Notes under the pieces: model-generated
Seen by the model: the letters and a program-made list of their open reading frames with translations, nothing else
What the model was told of the DNA's origin: nothing
Database searches by the model: none
Translations under genes and position numbers: made by a program
In this document: piece after piece, positions 1 to 5,934 of the stretch
How the letters are laid out: each line of letters begins with the position of its first letter
Numbering within the stretch: position 1 is the first letter of the stretch
From: Nitrospinaceae bacterium
GTDB lineage: Bacteria; Nitrospinota; Nitrospinia; Nitrospinales; VA-1
DNA length: 13,249 bases
Direction of reading: 5' to 3'
NCBI GenBank assembly: GCA_029937655.1
Contig: JAPYPK010000037.1
Span: forward strand, 1 to 13,249

Positions 1-1
1 T

Positions 2-76
2 TCCGGTGTGGCGCAATGGTAGCGCACTCGACTGTTAATCGAGTTGTTACTGGTTCGAGTCCAGTCACCGGAGCCA
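2..76 (+). tRNA. tRNA-Asn (anticodon GUU)
   Basis: This is a complete cloverleaf. The acceptor stem pairs TCCGGTG (2-8) with CACCGGA (66-72), the discriminator base is G73 and CCA is encoded at 74-76. The anticodon arm is CTCGA/TCGAG (27-31 with 39-43) around loop CTGTTAA, placing anticodon GTT at 34-36, which reads asparagine codons. The T arm is ACTGG/CCAGT (49-53 with 61-65) with loop TTCGAGT. The tRNA delivers asparagine to the ribosome. Its promoter lies outside the window, and an intrinsic terminator follows six bases after CCA. I found no second copy of the tRNA 3' end in the window that would suggest an integrated element. Confidence 0.97.
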
Positions 77-81
77 AAAAT

Positions 82-122
82 AAAAAGGGCTGCTACCCTC
101 TTAAGGGGGAGCAGCCCTTTTT
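82..122 (+). terminator. Intrinsic terminator of tRNA-Asn
   Basis: A long hairpin pairs 82-94 (AAAAAGGGCTGCT) with 110-122 (AGCAGCCCTTTTT), 13 perfect base pairs. An inner CCCTC/GGGGG helix closes on a TTAA tetraloop, with A95 bulged. The descending arm ends in five T residues. This is a textbook rho-independent terminator, and the A-rich left flank could also let it work in reverse. Confidence 0.93.
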
Positions 123-327
123 ATTTTCATAATCAATAAACAAATGGATGACCAACAGGTTTCCAAAGTCTACACTTTAGCACTGGGTATATTCTGAGGC
201 ATCATTTTAGTTATACAAACCAAAAGGTTAAGTTCTTATTTTTAGGACAAAGTGCTACAGTGCTTGCTAAATTCTCTGGGAAAAATAACGATACTGATTT
301 TATGAAAAATTAATTTCAGGTTAGATT

Positions 328-1014
328 ATGGTTAGAATGAAAATTAGTTTAGCTATAGTACTGGCGTTATTGTCGACCAAAGTCTCCGCCTTCACAATTA
401 CGGGTACGTTGGTTACTGTCCATCAGGGCGATACCTTTACTATAAAATCAATCCCCCCAGAGGAAAAGCTCTACAAGGTTCGGTTATCGGATATAGATAC
501 CCCTGAACCTAAACAACCCTTTGGGCTCAAGGCTAAAGAGTTCACAGAAACCCAGGTCTATGGAAAAGAGATTCAACTTGAATATGATGCGACAGACTTT
601 TACGGACGCTTGATAGGTTCTGTAGTTTTGCCTCAGGGAAAAGTGCTTAATGAGGAACTGGTTCGGAACGGGTTGGCTTGGTACTATCGAGTAAATCCAT
701 CCCCTAGCGCTACTTTCGAACGTTTACAATATGAAGCTTGGAAACAAAGGTTAGGATTTTGGGTCGAGCCATCGCCCACCCCTCCATGGCAGTTTCGTCG
801 GGAAAAGATATATTCTGTCCCACCAGCTACGGTAAATCAAATGGACTATGACCTGATATTAAATTATGGAATCATAGGAGACCCAGAGAGCAAAATATAC
901 TGGTGGCCAGACTGTAAAGATTACCCAGAAAAAAAAGATAACAAAATTATTTTTGGATATAAGCAATTAGCGAAGGATATGGGATATCATAGCTCTTTGA
1001 ACTGTACTCAATAA
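328..1014 (+). CDS. Secreted staphylococcal-nuclease-like (thermonuclease) protein
   Basis: This is a predicted exported calcium-dependent nuclease that would cleave DNA or RNA. Residues 1-21 form a signal peptide (basic start, hydrophobic core, cleavage likely after VSA at 19-21). The SNase OB-fold domain spans about 23-155. All catalytic positions of the family can be matched: D35, R52, D57, T58, E60 (in R-L-S-D-I-D-T-P-E) and R94 in F-Y-G-R. The usual first Asp of the D-G-D-T motif is Gln33 here. The last 55 or so residues form an extra region with Y-W-W-P-D-C (Cys196) and a terminal G-Y-H-S-S-L-N-C (Cys226). It resembles the small Cys-containing tail modules attached to some SNase-like proteins. 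ATG 328 is preferred because AGG at 318-320 lies seven bases upstream; the in-frame ATG at 337 would also leave a good signal peptide. The gene stands alone between the tRNA terminator and the regulator. Confidence 0.85.
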   Translation: MVRMKISLAIVLALLSTKVSAFTITGTLVTVHQGDTFTIKSIPPEEKLYKVRLSDIDTPEPKQPFGLKAKEFTETQVYGKEIQLEYDATDFYGRLIGSVVLPQGKVLNEELVRNGLAWYYRVNPSPSATFERLQYEAWKQRLGFWVEPSPTPPWQFRREKIYSVPPATVNQMDYDLILNYGIIGDPESKIYWWPDCKDYPEKKDNKIIFGYKQLAKDMGYHSSLNCTQ

Positions 1015-1061
1015 TTACTAGTTGATTTATAAACATTTACGTAAGGGTAAGAAATAATTCA

Positions 1062-2489
1062 GTGGCTGACGAACTTGTATTCATAGTGGATCAAAATGGT
1101 GCTCTTTGCAAAAAAGTGACCGGGTGGCTTCAAGAAATAGATTTTCAGACAAAGACGTTTGAGGATACTGAATTATGTTTGAATACAATTGATCAAAGTC
1201 CATCGGCGGTTTGTTTGGATATGAATACTGCTGGATCTTCTGGACTTTTGGGGTTGGAATTTTTAAAACGACTACGACTTGCAAATCGAGATATTCCTAT
1301 CATGGTTATGACAGAAAACGGTGAGCTCGATTCGGCAGTGGAAGCAATGAAATTAGGTGCTTTTGATTATATGGTCAAACCGATTGAAAAAATGCAATTC
1401 ATCACCAATATTCAACGCGCCATCGAGATGCATACGATGATTCATAAAATTGATCGGCTTCGAGGGGAGATGCAAAAGACGCATGTTTACAAAAATATTG
1501 TTGGTCAAAGTGCGGCAATACAACGTGTGTTCACACAAATTGAAGAAGTGGCTGAAATTAATATCAATGTGTTTATTGAAGGGGAGAGTGGGACAGGCAA
1601 AGAATTAGTAGCTAAAGCCGTTCACTATGGCAGTGCTTATAAGAAGGGACCTTTTATTGCCATCAATTGTGGGGCTATTCCAGAGTTGCTGCAAGAAAGT
1701 GAATTTTTTGGACATGAAAAGGGATCTTTCACAGGGGCTGATTACTCAAGGGTTGGTAAATTGGAATACGCAAACAACGGCTCCTTGTTCCTAGATGAAG
1801 TAGGGGAGATGTCACAGGAAATGCAGGTTAAACTTCTTCGTTTTTTGCAGGATAAAACTTTTGAACGCGTAGGGGGTAATAAAAAGATAAGCGTTGATCT
1901 TCGTATTATATCTGCTACAAACCGCAAGTTGGAACAAGCCGTAGCAAGTGGCAAATTTCGCGAGGATCTTTATTATCGTTTGGTTGTATACCCCATCACC
2001 ATGCCTACACTAAGGGAGAGAAAGGAGGACATTCCTCTTCTGGTGAATCATTTTCTTAAAAAATATAAAAATGAAATGCCCAAAATAATTACCAGTGTTT
2101 CTTCTTTGGTGATGGAAGCCCTTATGAAATACGATTGGCGGGGTAACGTACGTCAATTAGAAAACATAATCTACCGAGCTATGGTGGCAACTCAAAGCGA
2201 AACCATAGAAATTGAAAATTTGCCCATCGAGATTCAAAAACACAGCGCTCCTGATTCTATTATTCAAGACCATAGTTTAAACCAGCCCACCCCTGAAGCT
2301 ACCGAAGTTTTTGCCACTTCCAGGCCTCAAACTCCAGTAACAACTGCAGCAACCATTCAAGAAATGGAAAAAAACGCTCTTGTTGAAGCCTTAAAAATCG
2401 CTGGCGGAAATGTTGAACAGGTAGCCAAATCCTTGGGCATTAGCCGAGCTACTTGCTATAGAAAAATAAAAAAGTATCAAATTGACTAG
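1062..2489 (+). CDS. Sigma-54-dependent response regulator, NtrC family
   Basis: This is a two-component transcription activator that opens sigma-54 promoters by ATP hydrolysis. Three domains can be read in order. The receiver domain (about 1-120) has phospho-acceptor Asp53 (C-L-D-M-N), Thr84 and Lys106 (V-K-P). The AAA+ domain (about 145-385) has Walker A G-E-S-G-T-G-K (174-180), the sigma-54 contact loop G-S-F-T-G-A (221-226), Walker B F-L-D-E (D245/E246) and R-E-D-L-Y-Y-R-L (300-307). The C-terminal Fis-type helix-turn-helix covers about 435-475. The acidic pocket is D10 followed by Q11, where D-D or D-E is more usual, and the contact loop has Ser where GAFTGA has Ala. GTG 1062 is the start, with only a weak purine-rich Shine-Dalgarno stretch; no better in-frame start is seen. 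No histidine kinase is adjacent, so its partner is probably encoded elsewhere. The targets are unknown. Confidence 0.93.
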   Translation: MADELVFIVDQNGALCKKVTGWLQEIDFQTKTFEDTELCLNTIDQSPSAVCLDMNTAGSSGLLGLEFLKRLRLANRDIPIMVMTENGELDSAVEAMKLGAFDYMVKPIEKMQFITNIQRAIEMHTMIHKIDRLRGEMQKTHVYKNIVGQSAAIQRVFTQIEEVAEININVFIEGESGTGKELVAKAVHYGSAYKKGPFIAINCGAIPELLQESEFFGHEKGSFTGADYSRVGKLEYANNGSLFLDEVGEMSQEMQVKLLRFLQDKTFERVGGNKKISVDLRIISATNRKLEQAVASGKFREDLYYRLVVYPITMPTLRERKEDIPLLVNHFLKKYKNEMPKIITSVSSLVMEALMKYDWRGNVRQLENIIYRAMVATQSETIEIENLPIEIQKHSAPDSIIQDHSLNQPTPEATEVFATSRPQTPVTTAATIQEMEKNALVEALKIAGGNVEQVAKSLGISRATCYRKIKKYQID

Positions 2490-2495
2490 CAATAG

Positions 2496-2528
2496 TCTCA
2501 GTATGAGATAAATATTTTCATTCTGAGA
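2496..2528. repeat. Inverted repeat / hairpin after the NtrC-type gene
   Basis: Arms 2496-2506 (TCTCAGTATGA) and 2518-2528 (TCATTCTGAGA) pair at 10 of 11 positions around an 11-base AT loop. The hairpin starts seven bases after the regulator's stop codon, so it may help end its transcript. No run of T follows it, so I do not call it a standard intrinsic terminator. Confidence 0.4.
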
Positions 2529-2570
2529 ATAATTATGTTCTAACGCAATTTACCTACCGGATATAAATCT

Positions 2571-2606
2571 ATAAACTATTATAAATAAACGTATTTGTAA
2601 GTTTAT
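2571..2606. repeat. AT-rich two-step inverted repeat
   Basis: The outer arms ATAAACT (2571-2577) and AGTTTAT (2600-2606) pair over 7 bp. The inner arms AAATA (2583-2587) and TATTT (2592-2596) pair over 5 bp around loop AACG. It lies about 90 bases before the 57-residue gene at 2696, in a gene-free stretch that probably holds the promoter of the small-gene cluster. In DNA this AT-rich such a pairing could arise by chance. Confidence 0.3.
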
Positions 2607-2695
2607 CTATATTATTATAAAAAATGGTACAACCTGTGCAATACCTTCTAGTGAATTACTTTTTTTAATATTTAACTTACACTAAGAGGTGGCAC

Positions 2696-2869
2696 ATGAG
2701 CGCAAGAAAAAGTATTAACGGATCAAAATCATTTCCATGGAAGGCAATTTTCGGAGCTATTTCCATCATCGGTGTAATGGTACTTTTTAGCACCTCAGAA
2801 AATTCTAACTCCGTTAAGAGTGGGTCTTCGTCCGATCAGAAAGGTATCAGCGGATTTAGTTTAAAATAA
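2696..2869 (+). CDS. Small single-span membrane protein, 57 residues, unknown function
   Basis: ATG 2696 is preceded by a good Shine-Dalgarno sequence (AAGAGGTGG, 2684-2692) at normal spacing, and the frame stays open for 57 codons to TAA at 2867-2869. The protein has a basic N-terminus (two Lys and one Arg among residues 4-11), one hydrophobic span at about 15-31 (starting W-K-A-I-F-G) and a polar, Ser/Asn/Lys-rich tail. This predicts one membrane helix with a short soluble tail. It is the first of a run of small + strand genes ending with two cNBD proteins, about 50 bases before the first of these, so it may be co-transcribed with them. I do not recognise a family. The strong ribosome site and the clean amphipathic layout are the main evidence that it is real. 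Confidence 0.55.
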   Translation: MSARKSINGSKSFPWKAIFGAISIIGVMVLFSTSENSNSVKSGSSSDQKGISGFSLK

Positions 2870-2919
2870 GTATTTTTTTGGTTTAAGCAATTGTAGTAGA
2901 AAGAGGAGGTAGATTATTT

Positions 2920-3282
2920 ATGAAAAGACTTTATTTCAAGCCTAATACTAAAGTTATCGAAGAAGGCGACCTGGGGGATTGTGCCTATATTGTTGAGGCT
3001 GGTAGTTTGGAAGTATCAAAGACCAATAATCAAAACAATAAACAGGTTCTGGGTCGACTCAAAGAAAATGATATTTTTGGAGAATTGGGGTTGATTGATG
3101 GTTTGCCTCGATCGGCCACAGTGACCGCCTTGGAAAACTGCACGGTCAAGGTGCTAACCAAGGAAGCGTTCAACTCGCTGACGAAAAATAACCCTGACGC
3201 ACTAATGCCAATTTTTAAAGTGTTGGCTTCTCGTTTGCGCTCTACTTTGAAGCAGGTGATTGGTGTTCCAAATCATGCTTGA
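2920..3282 (+). CDS. Stand-alone cyclic-nucleotide-binding domain protein (copy 1)
   Basis: This soluble 120-residue protein is almost entirely one cNBD, the CRP/PKA-regulatory-subunit fold that binds cAMP or cGMP. The phosphate-binding cassette is F53-G54-E55 ... P63-R64-S65-A66-T67-V68. In the family the Glu contacts the ribose and the Arg contacts the cyclic phosphate, and both are present. The early motif E-E-G-D-L-G-D-C-A-Y (14-23) is also typical. There is no helix-turn-helix, kinase or channel domain, so it is not a CRP-type regulator; an adaptor or allosteric role is inferred. A strong Shine-Dalgarno sequence AGGAGGT (2904-2910) sits nine bases before the ATG. The protein at 3634-4038 aligns to it from residue 1 without gaps, with about 70 of the first 113 residues identical by hand count, so the two are a tandem duplication. 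Confidence 0.88.
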   Translation: MKRLYFKPNTKVIEEGDLGDCAYIVEAGSLEVSKTNNQNNKQVLGRLKENDIFGELGLIDGLPRSATVTALENCTVKVLTKEAFNSLTKNNPDALMPIFKVLASRLRSTLKQVIGVPNHA

Positions 3283-3314
3283 TTTTTGTCTTGGTTTTTC
3301 GGAGAGTAACAAAC

Positions 3315-3407
3315 ATGTTAGAAAAATTTTTTATAGTAGCAATTTTATTTGTAACGGGCTGCAGTTACACACAACCGTATGTAACAAATATTTCACCTGC
3401 GGGATAA
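3315..3407 (+). CDS. Very small predicted lipoprotein, 30 residues
   Basis: ATG 3315 follows GGAGAG (3301-3306) at workable spacing. The 30-residue product has Glu-Lys near its start, a hydrophobic core and a lipobox V-T-G-C with Cys16. This predicts a lipid-anchored mature peptide of only 15 residues (C-S-Y-T-Q-P-Y and on). After the TAA at 3405 the +1 frame stays open for about 17 codons and reads N-R-I-L-V-E-K-C and on, so the gene may once have been longer and be truncated by a frameshift. It lies between the two cNBD genes. Very small lipoproteins are common but hard to prove from sequence; the lipobox and ribosome site are the evidence here. Confidence 0.45.
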   Translation: MLEKFFIVAILFVTGCSYTQPYVTNISPAG

Positions 3408-3428
3408 GAATAGAATCTTGGTAGAAAA

Positions 3429-3613
3429 ATGCAAAATGCAGAGGAATCAACTGTTTTTTTAAAATAATTCTATTTGCAGCAATAGCTACGTTTTTTTGGG
3501 TTCAGACAGACGAAATGGAAGAGATAAACAACTTTTCTATTGATAAATTTACTTTTATAAATAAATCTTTCAATGTATCAGGAGTTTATAGACCTATATT
3601 GGCTTTTATTTAA
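3429..3613 (+). pseudogene. Small membrane ORF broken at a T7 run
   Basis: A frame opened by ATG 3429 reads M-Q-N-A-E-E-S-T-V-F and stops soon after a run of seven T (3454-3460). The next frame has no upstream start but is open from the run to TAA at 3611-3613. It encodes a hydrophobic span (K-I-I-L-F-A-A-I-A-T-F-F-W-V) followed by a polar tail of about 35 residues. One extra T would join the two parts into a single-span membrane protein of about 61 residues. The start has no clear Shine-Dalgarno sequence. It could be a decayed gene, a base-calling error or chance; I do not recognise a family. It lies just before the second cNBD gene. Confidence 0.3.
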
Positions 3614-3633
3614 TACTAGGATTGGGATCTTTC

Positions 3634-4038
3634 GTGAATATAGTTAACTTTAAAAAAGGTGAGGACATTATTGAGGAAGGAGCGCTCGGAGATTGCGCCT
3701 ACATCATTGAGGAGGGGTCTGTCGAGGTTTCTAAATTAAGTCCGCATGGGGAAAAGCAAGTATTAGCCGTTTTAGAGAAAAGTGAGATTTTTGGTGAAAT
3801 GGGACTGATAGACGGGCTACCTCGTTCTGCAACAGTTACAGCACTGGAAGATTGTGTTGCCTGCGTCTTTACCAAAGAAACATTCAATAATTTAGCTGAC
3901 CATAACCCAGAATCGCTCATACCCATTTTCAAAGTGTTGGTGAGGCGTCTTAGATCTACTCTTGAGTTGGTAGGAACCTTGAAAAAAAGTGGTAACGACC
4001 ACGGGAGGTCGATTGCCAAGGAGGCAGCGCTCAAATAG
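3634..4038 (+). CDS. Stand-alone cyclic-nucleotide-binding domain protein (copy 2)
   Basis: This 134-residue protein is again a single cNBD with a complete phosphate-binding cassette: F53-G54-E55 and P63-R64-S65-A66-T67-V68. I chose GTG 3634 over the in-frame TTG 3622 for two reasons. From GTG the protein aligns residue for residue with copy 1 from its first Met, and the AGGA at 3618-3621 sits at usable spacing from GTG but directly abuts TTG. It differs from copy 1 in its C-terminal tail, which is about 14 residues longer and Lys/Gly-rich. The two copies differ widely at the DNA level although about 62% of aligned residues are identical, so the duplication is old. No DNA-binding domain is present. 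A regulatory or adaptor role responding to cAMP or cGMP is inferred. Confidence 0.86.
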   Translation: MNIVNFKKGEDIIEEGALGDCAYIIEEGSVEVSKLSPHGEKQVLAVLEKSEIFGEMGLIDGLPRSATVTALEDCVACVFTKETFNNLADHNPESLIPIFKVLVRRLRSTLELVGTLKKSGNDHGRSIAKEAALK

Positions 4039-4141
4039 TTTCTGTTAAATTTTGATCTTCTAAGTTTTTATACTCATACCTTCCCCTCCCTCGTTTATTT
4101 AAGATCCCATCTGAAAGTATTTAGTAAATCCGTTGCGGCAT

Positions 4142-4163
4142 GACCTACTAGTAGTGTAAGGTC
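4142..4163. repeat. Inverted repeat with a 10-bp palindrome upstream of trhP
   Basis: GACCT (4142-4146) is matched by AGGTC (4159-4163), and CTACTAGTAG (4145-4154) is a perfect palindrome overlapping the left arm. It lies 35-56 bases before the trhP start, where an operator or leader hairpin could be. No regulator can be named. Confidence 0.3.
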
Positions 4164-4197
4164 TTATCAAAATACTCAATTTCAATCGAGAGATACT

Positions 4198-5496
4198 GTG
4201 GCTAAAATTCCAGAATTATTGTGTCCTGCGGGTAGTCCAGAAAAATTAAGATATGCCTTGGCTTTTGGAGCCGACGCCGTATATGCGGGAATCCCGAGAT
4301 TTTCTCTACGAGCTAAAGAAAACCCTTATAATAATAGTTCCTTAAAAGAAGATATAGAATATTGCCACCAGGTAGGTAAAAAGATTTATGTCACGGCAAA
4401 CATTCTTCCGCAAAATCGCAAACTTCAATCTTTTAAACGTTCCATTGCAACCATTGCTGAAGCAGGGCCTGATGGAATAATTATGTCTGACCCTGGAATG
4501 ATTCAATATGTGAAAACAGAATTTCCAGAATTACCAATTCATTTATCGGTACAAACAAATACCATCAATTGGATGTCCGTGGCATTTTGGAGGGATTATG
4601 GAGTAAAACGAATCATTCTTTCACGTGAATTATCTATGCAAGAGTTAAACGAAATTCATGCGCAAGTTCCAGAAATGGAATTGGAATCGTTTGTTCATGG
4701 TTCTATTTGTATTGCGTATTCAGGACGATGTCTCCTATCTAATTACTTTAATCATCGGGATGCTAACCAAGGAACTTGTACTAACAGTTGCCGGTGGGAA
4801 TACAATGTTAAAGAGGACTTGCCAGAAGGAGAGCAGTCCACACAAAGCCCCAAAGGAGACTATTTGATTGAGGAGAAAGGGCGTGATGGGGATCTTATGC
4901 CCATTGAGGAGGATGAACACGGAACTTATATAATGAATTCAAAAGACCTTCGTGCGATAGAACATCTTGATAAATTATGGGGAGCCGGGGTTGAGTCGTT
5001 TAAGATCGAAGGTCGAACCAAATCAATTTATTATTTATCGTTGATAACGCAGTCTTACCGAAGGGCTATTGATGATATGGCATCTAACAAGCCCTTTGAT
5101 CCACAATTACTGGGAGAAACTGAAAAGACCGCTAACCGTGGATTTACTACAGCGTTTCTTCTGTCGGCATCCCAAAAAGCTACTGAACGATTTGAATCGC
5201 CTCAGGAAGATAACCTACCACAAATATACGCTGGGAAAATCGTGAATGAACGGGCCGGGGGTTGGATGGAAGTGGACGTTAAGAACAGGATTGAAGTAGG
5301 GCACGAAATAGAATACATCTCGCCACAAAATAAATATCGTTTTAAGATATCCTCAATGGAAAATGAAGGTGGGTTAGCGTTACAAGTTGCTCATGGAGGA
5401 AATGGTACTGTTTGGATGAAAACAGAAGGTTCGATTGATCGTTTTGCCCTATTGAGTCGAGTCGTTAACGAACCTGCCCTCTCCTTAGTTTCTTAA
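4198..5496 (+). CDS. trhP: Peptidase-U32-family tRNA hydroxylation protein TrhP (YegQ)
   Basis: In E. coli, TrhP uses prephenate-dependent chemistry to hydroxylate U34 of certain tRNAs (ho5U, precursor of mo5U/cmo5U). Despite the family name, protease activity is not its established role. The 432-residue protein matches the family signature E-x-F-x2-G-[SA]-x-C-x4-G-x-C-x-x-S exactly: E-S-F-V-H-G-S-I-C begins the match and G-R-C-L-L-S ends it. Four cysteines that would hold the Fe-S cluster are C171, C178, C194 and C198 (the last two in Q-G-T-C-T-N-S-C-R-W-E-Y-N-V). D-E-H-G-T-Y-I-M-N-S-K-D-L and S-F-K-I-E-G-R-T-K-S are also strongly YegQ-like. The single U32 block and length (E. coli YegQ is about 450 residues) favour TrhP over the longer RlhA, which modifies 23S rRNA. 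The start is GTG 4198, giving M-A-K-I-P-E-L-L-C-P-A-G at the expected N-terminus. It is a single gene ending at a bidirectional terminator. Confidence 0.9.
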   Translation: MAKIPELLCPAGSPEKLRYALAFGADAVYAGIPRFSLRAKENPYNNSSLKEDIEYCHQVGKKIYVTANILPQNRKLQSFKRSIATIAEAGPDGIIMSDPGMIQYVKTEFPELPIHLSVQTNTINWMSVAFWRDYGVKRIILSRELSMQELNEIHAQVPEMELESFVHGSICIAYSGRCLLSNYFNHRDANQGTCTNSCRWEYNVKEDLPEGEQSTQSPKGDYLIEEKGRDGDLMPIEEDEHGTYIMNSKDLRAIEHLDKLWGAGVESFKIEGRTKSIYYLSLITQSYRRAIDDMASNKPFDPQLLGETEKTANRGFTTAFLLSASQKATERFESPQEDNLPQIYAGKIVNERAGGWMEVDVKNRIEVGHEIEYISPQNKYRFKISSMENEGGLALQVAHGGNGTVWMKTEGSIDRFALLSRVVNEPALSLVS

Positions 5497-5525
5497 AATT
5501 AAAAACATCAAAGGCAGGAAAAAAC

Positions 5526-5561
5526 AAAAAAACCACCGGTTCAATTATTAGTGTTTTTTTT
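5526..5561. terminator. Probable bidirectional terminator between trhP and the 64-residue ORF
   Basis: Arms 5526-5536 (AAAAAAACCAC) and 5551-5561 (GTGTTTTTTTT) pair at 10 of 11 positions around a 14-base loop. A long T run follows on the + strand, and the A run gives a T run when read on the - strand. It lies between the converging 3' ends, and the - strand gene stops inside the loop (5541-5543). The stem is rich in A-T pairs, so its strength is uncertain. Confidence 0.5.
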
Positions 5562-5735
5562 ATTTTGGTTGGTTTTAGGCCATAATATAGATACAAAAAC
5601 TCCCAGAATAAGGATGAGTGTTGCCCACTTTGAGAAAGAATCGAGTCGGTAGTCAAAAATATCGTGGGTTAGAGTTCCATCAATAAAAATAGCAGATGCC
5701 GCTACGATAATTAATAAAAAACTTTTTTTTATCAT
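5541..5735 (-). CDS. Small two-span membrane protein, 64 residues, unknown function
   Basis: The - strand frame from ATG (5735-5733) to TGA (5543-5541) encodes 64 residues. There is a basic start (M-I-K-K), a hydrophobic segment at about 5-18, a 17-residue acidic/polar linker, a second hydrophobic segment at about 37-52 and a Lys/Asn-rich tail. This predicts two membrane helices with both ends on the cytoplasmic side. No clear Shine-Dalgarno sequence precedes the ATG, which lowers confidence. The shared terminator with trhP and the clean membrane-protein composition support it. It sits in what would otherwise be about 440 bases without a gene. I do not recognise a family. Confidence 0.45.
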   Translation of the reverse strand: MIKKSFLLIIVAASAIFIDGTLTHDIFDYRLDSFSKWATLILILGVFVSILWPKTNQNKKNTNN

Positions 5736-5834
5736 TGAATAATTGTGATTTATTTAGCTACGTTATCTATCAAAATGAAAAACGATTACTATAGGTGTAT
5801 TGATCAATTCTCTTGATTCTGGACGATATAGGGT

Positions 5835-5862
5835 TTGCAACATAAATAAATTTCAATATAGT
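5835..5862 (+). promoter_or_regulatory. Candidate sigma-70 promoter of hpnH
   Basis: TTGCAA (5835-5840) and TATAGT (5857-5862) are separated by 16 bases and resemble -35 and -10 boxes. Transcription would start near 5869, giving a leader of about 65 bases before hpnH. Just upstream, ATTGATCAAT (5799-5808) is a perfect palindrome, and ATCAA/TTGAT (5803-5807 with 5813-5817) forms an overlapping inverted repeat, either of which could be an operator. Confidence 0.4.
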
Positions 5863-5934
5863 AACTGGCTGCAGGATTTTCTATTTGATTTAATCAGTAC
5901 TATAAAACAACTAGTTTAAAAAATTAAAGAAGAT

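Noticed and set aside
2..76. tRNA-Asn as an integration site for the accessory genes to its right
   Set aside because: I found no repeat of the tRNA 3' end, no integrase and no phage genes in the window; the terminator directly after the tRNA looks native.
2689..2704. TGGCAC followed by a GC, resembling a sigma-54 promoter
   Set aside because: The GG and GC elements are not ten bases apart, and the TGG is part of the ribosome site of the 57-residue gene.
3699..4034. 111-codon - strand frame inside the second cNBD gene
   Set aside because: It lies wholly opposite a gene with clear family motifs, has no protein-like pattern of its own, and fits an antisense shadow.
5465..5656. 63-codon - strand frame overlapping the end of trhP
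   Set aside because: It runs into the trhP coding region and through the terminator hairpin, and competes with the better-formed 64-residue frame.
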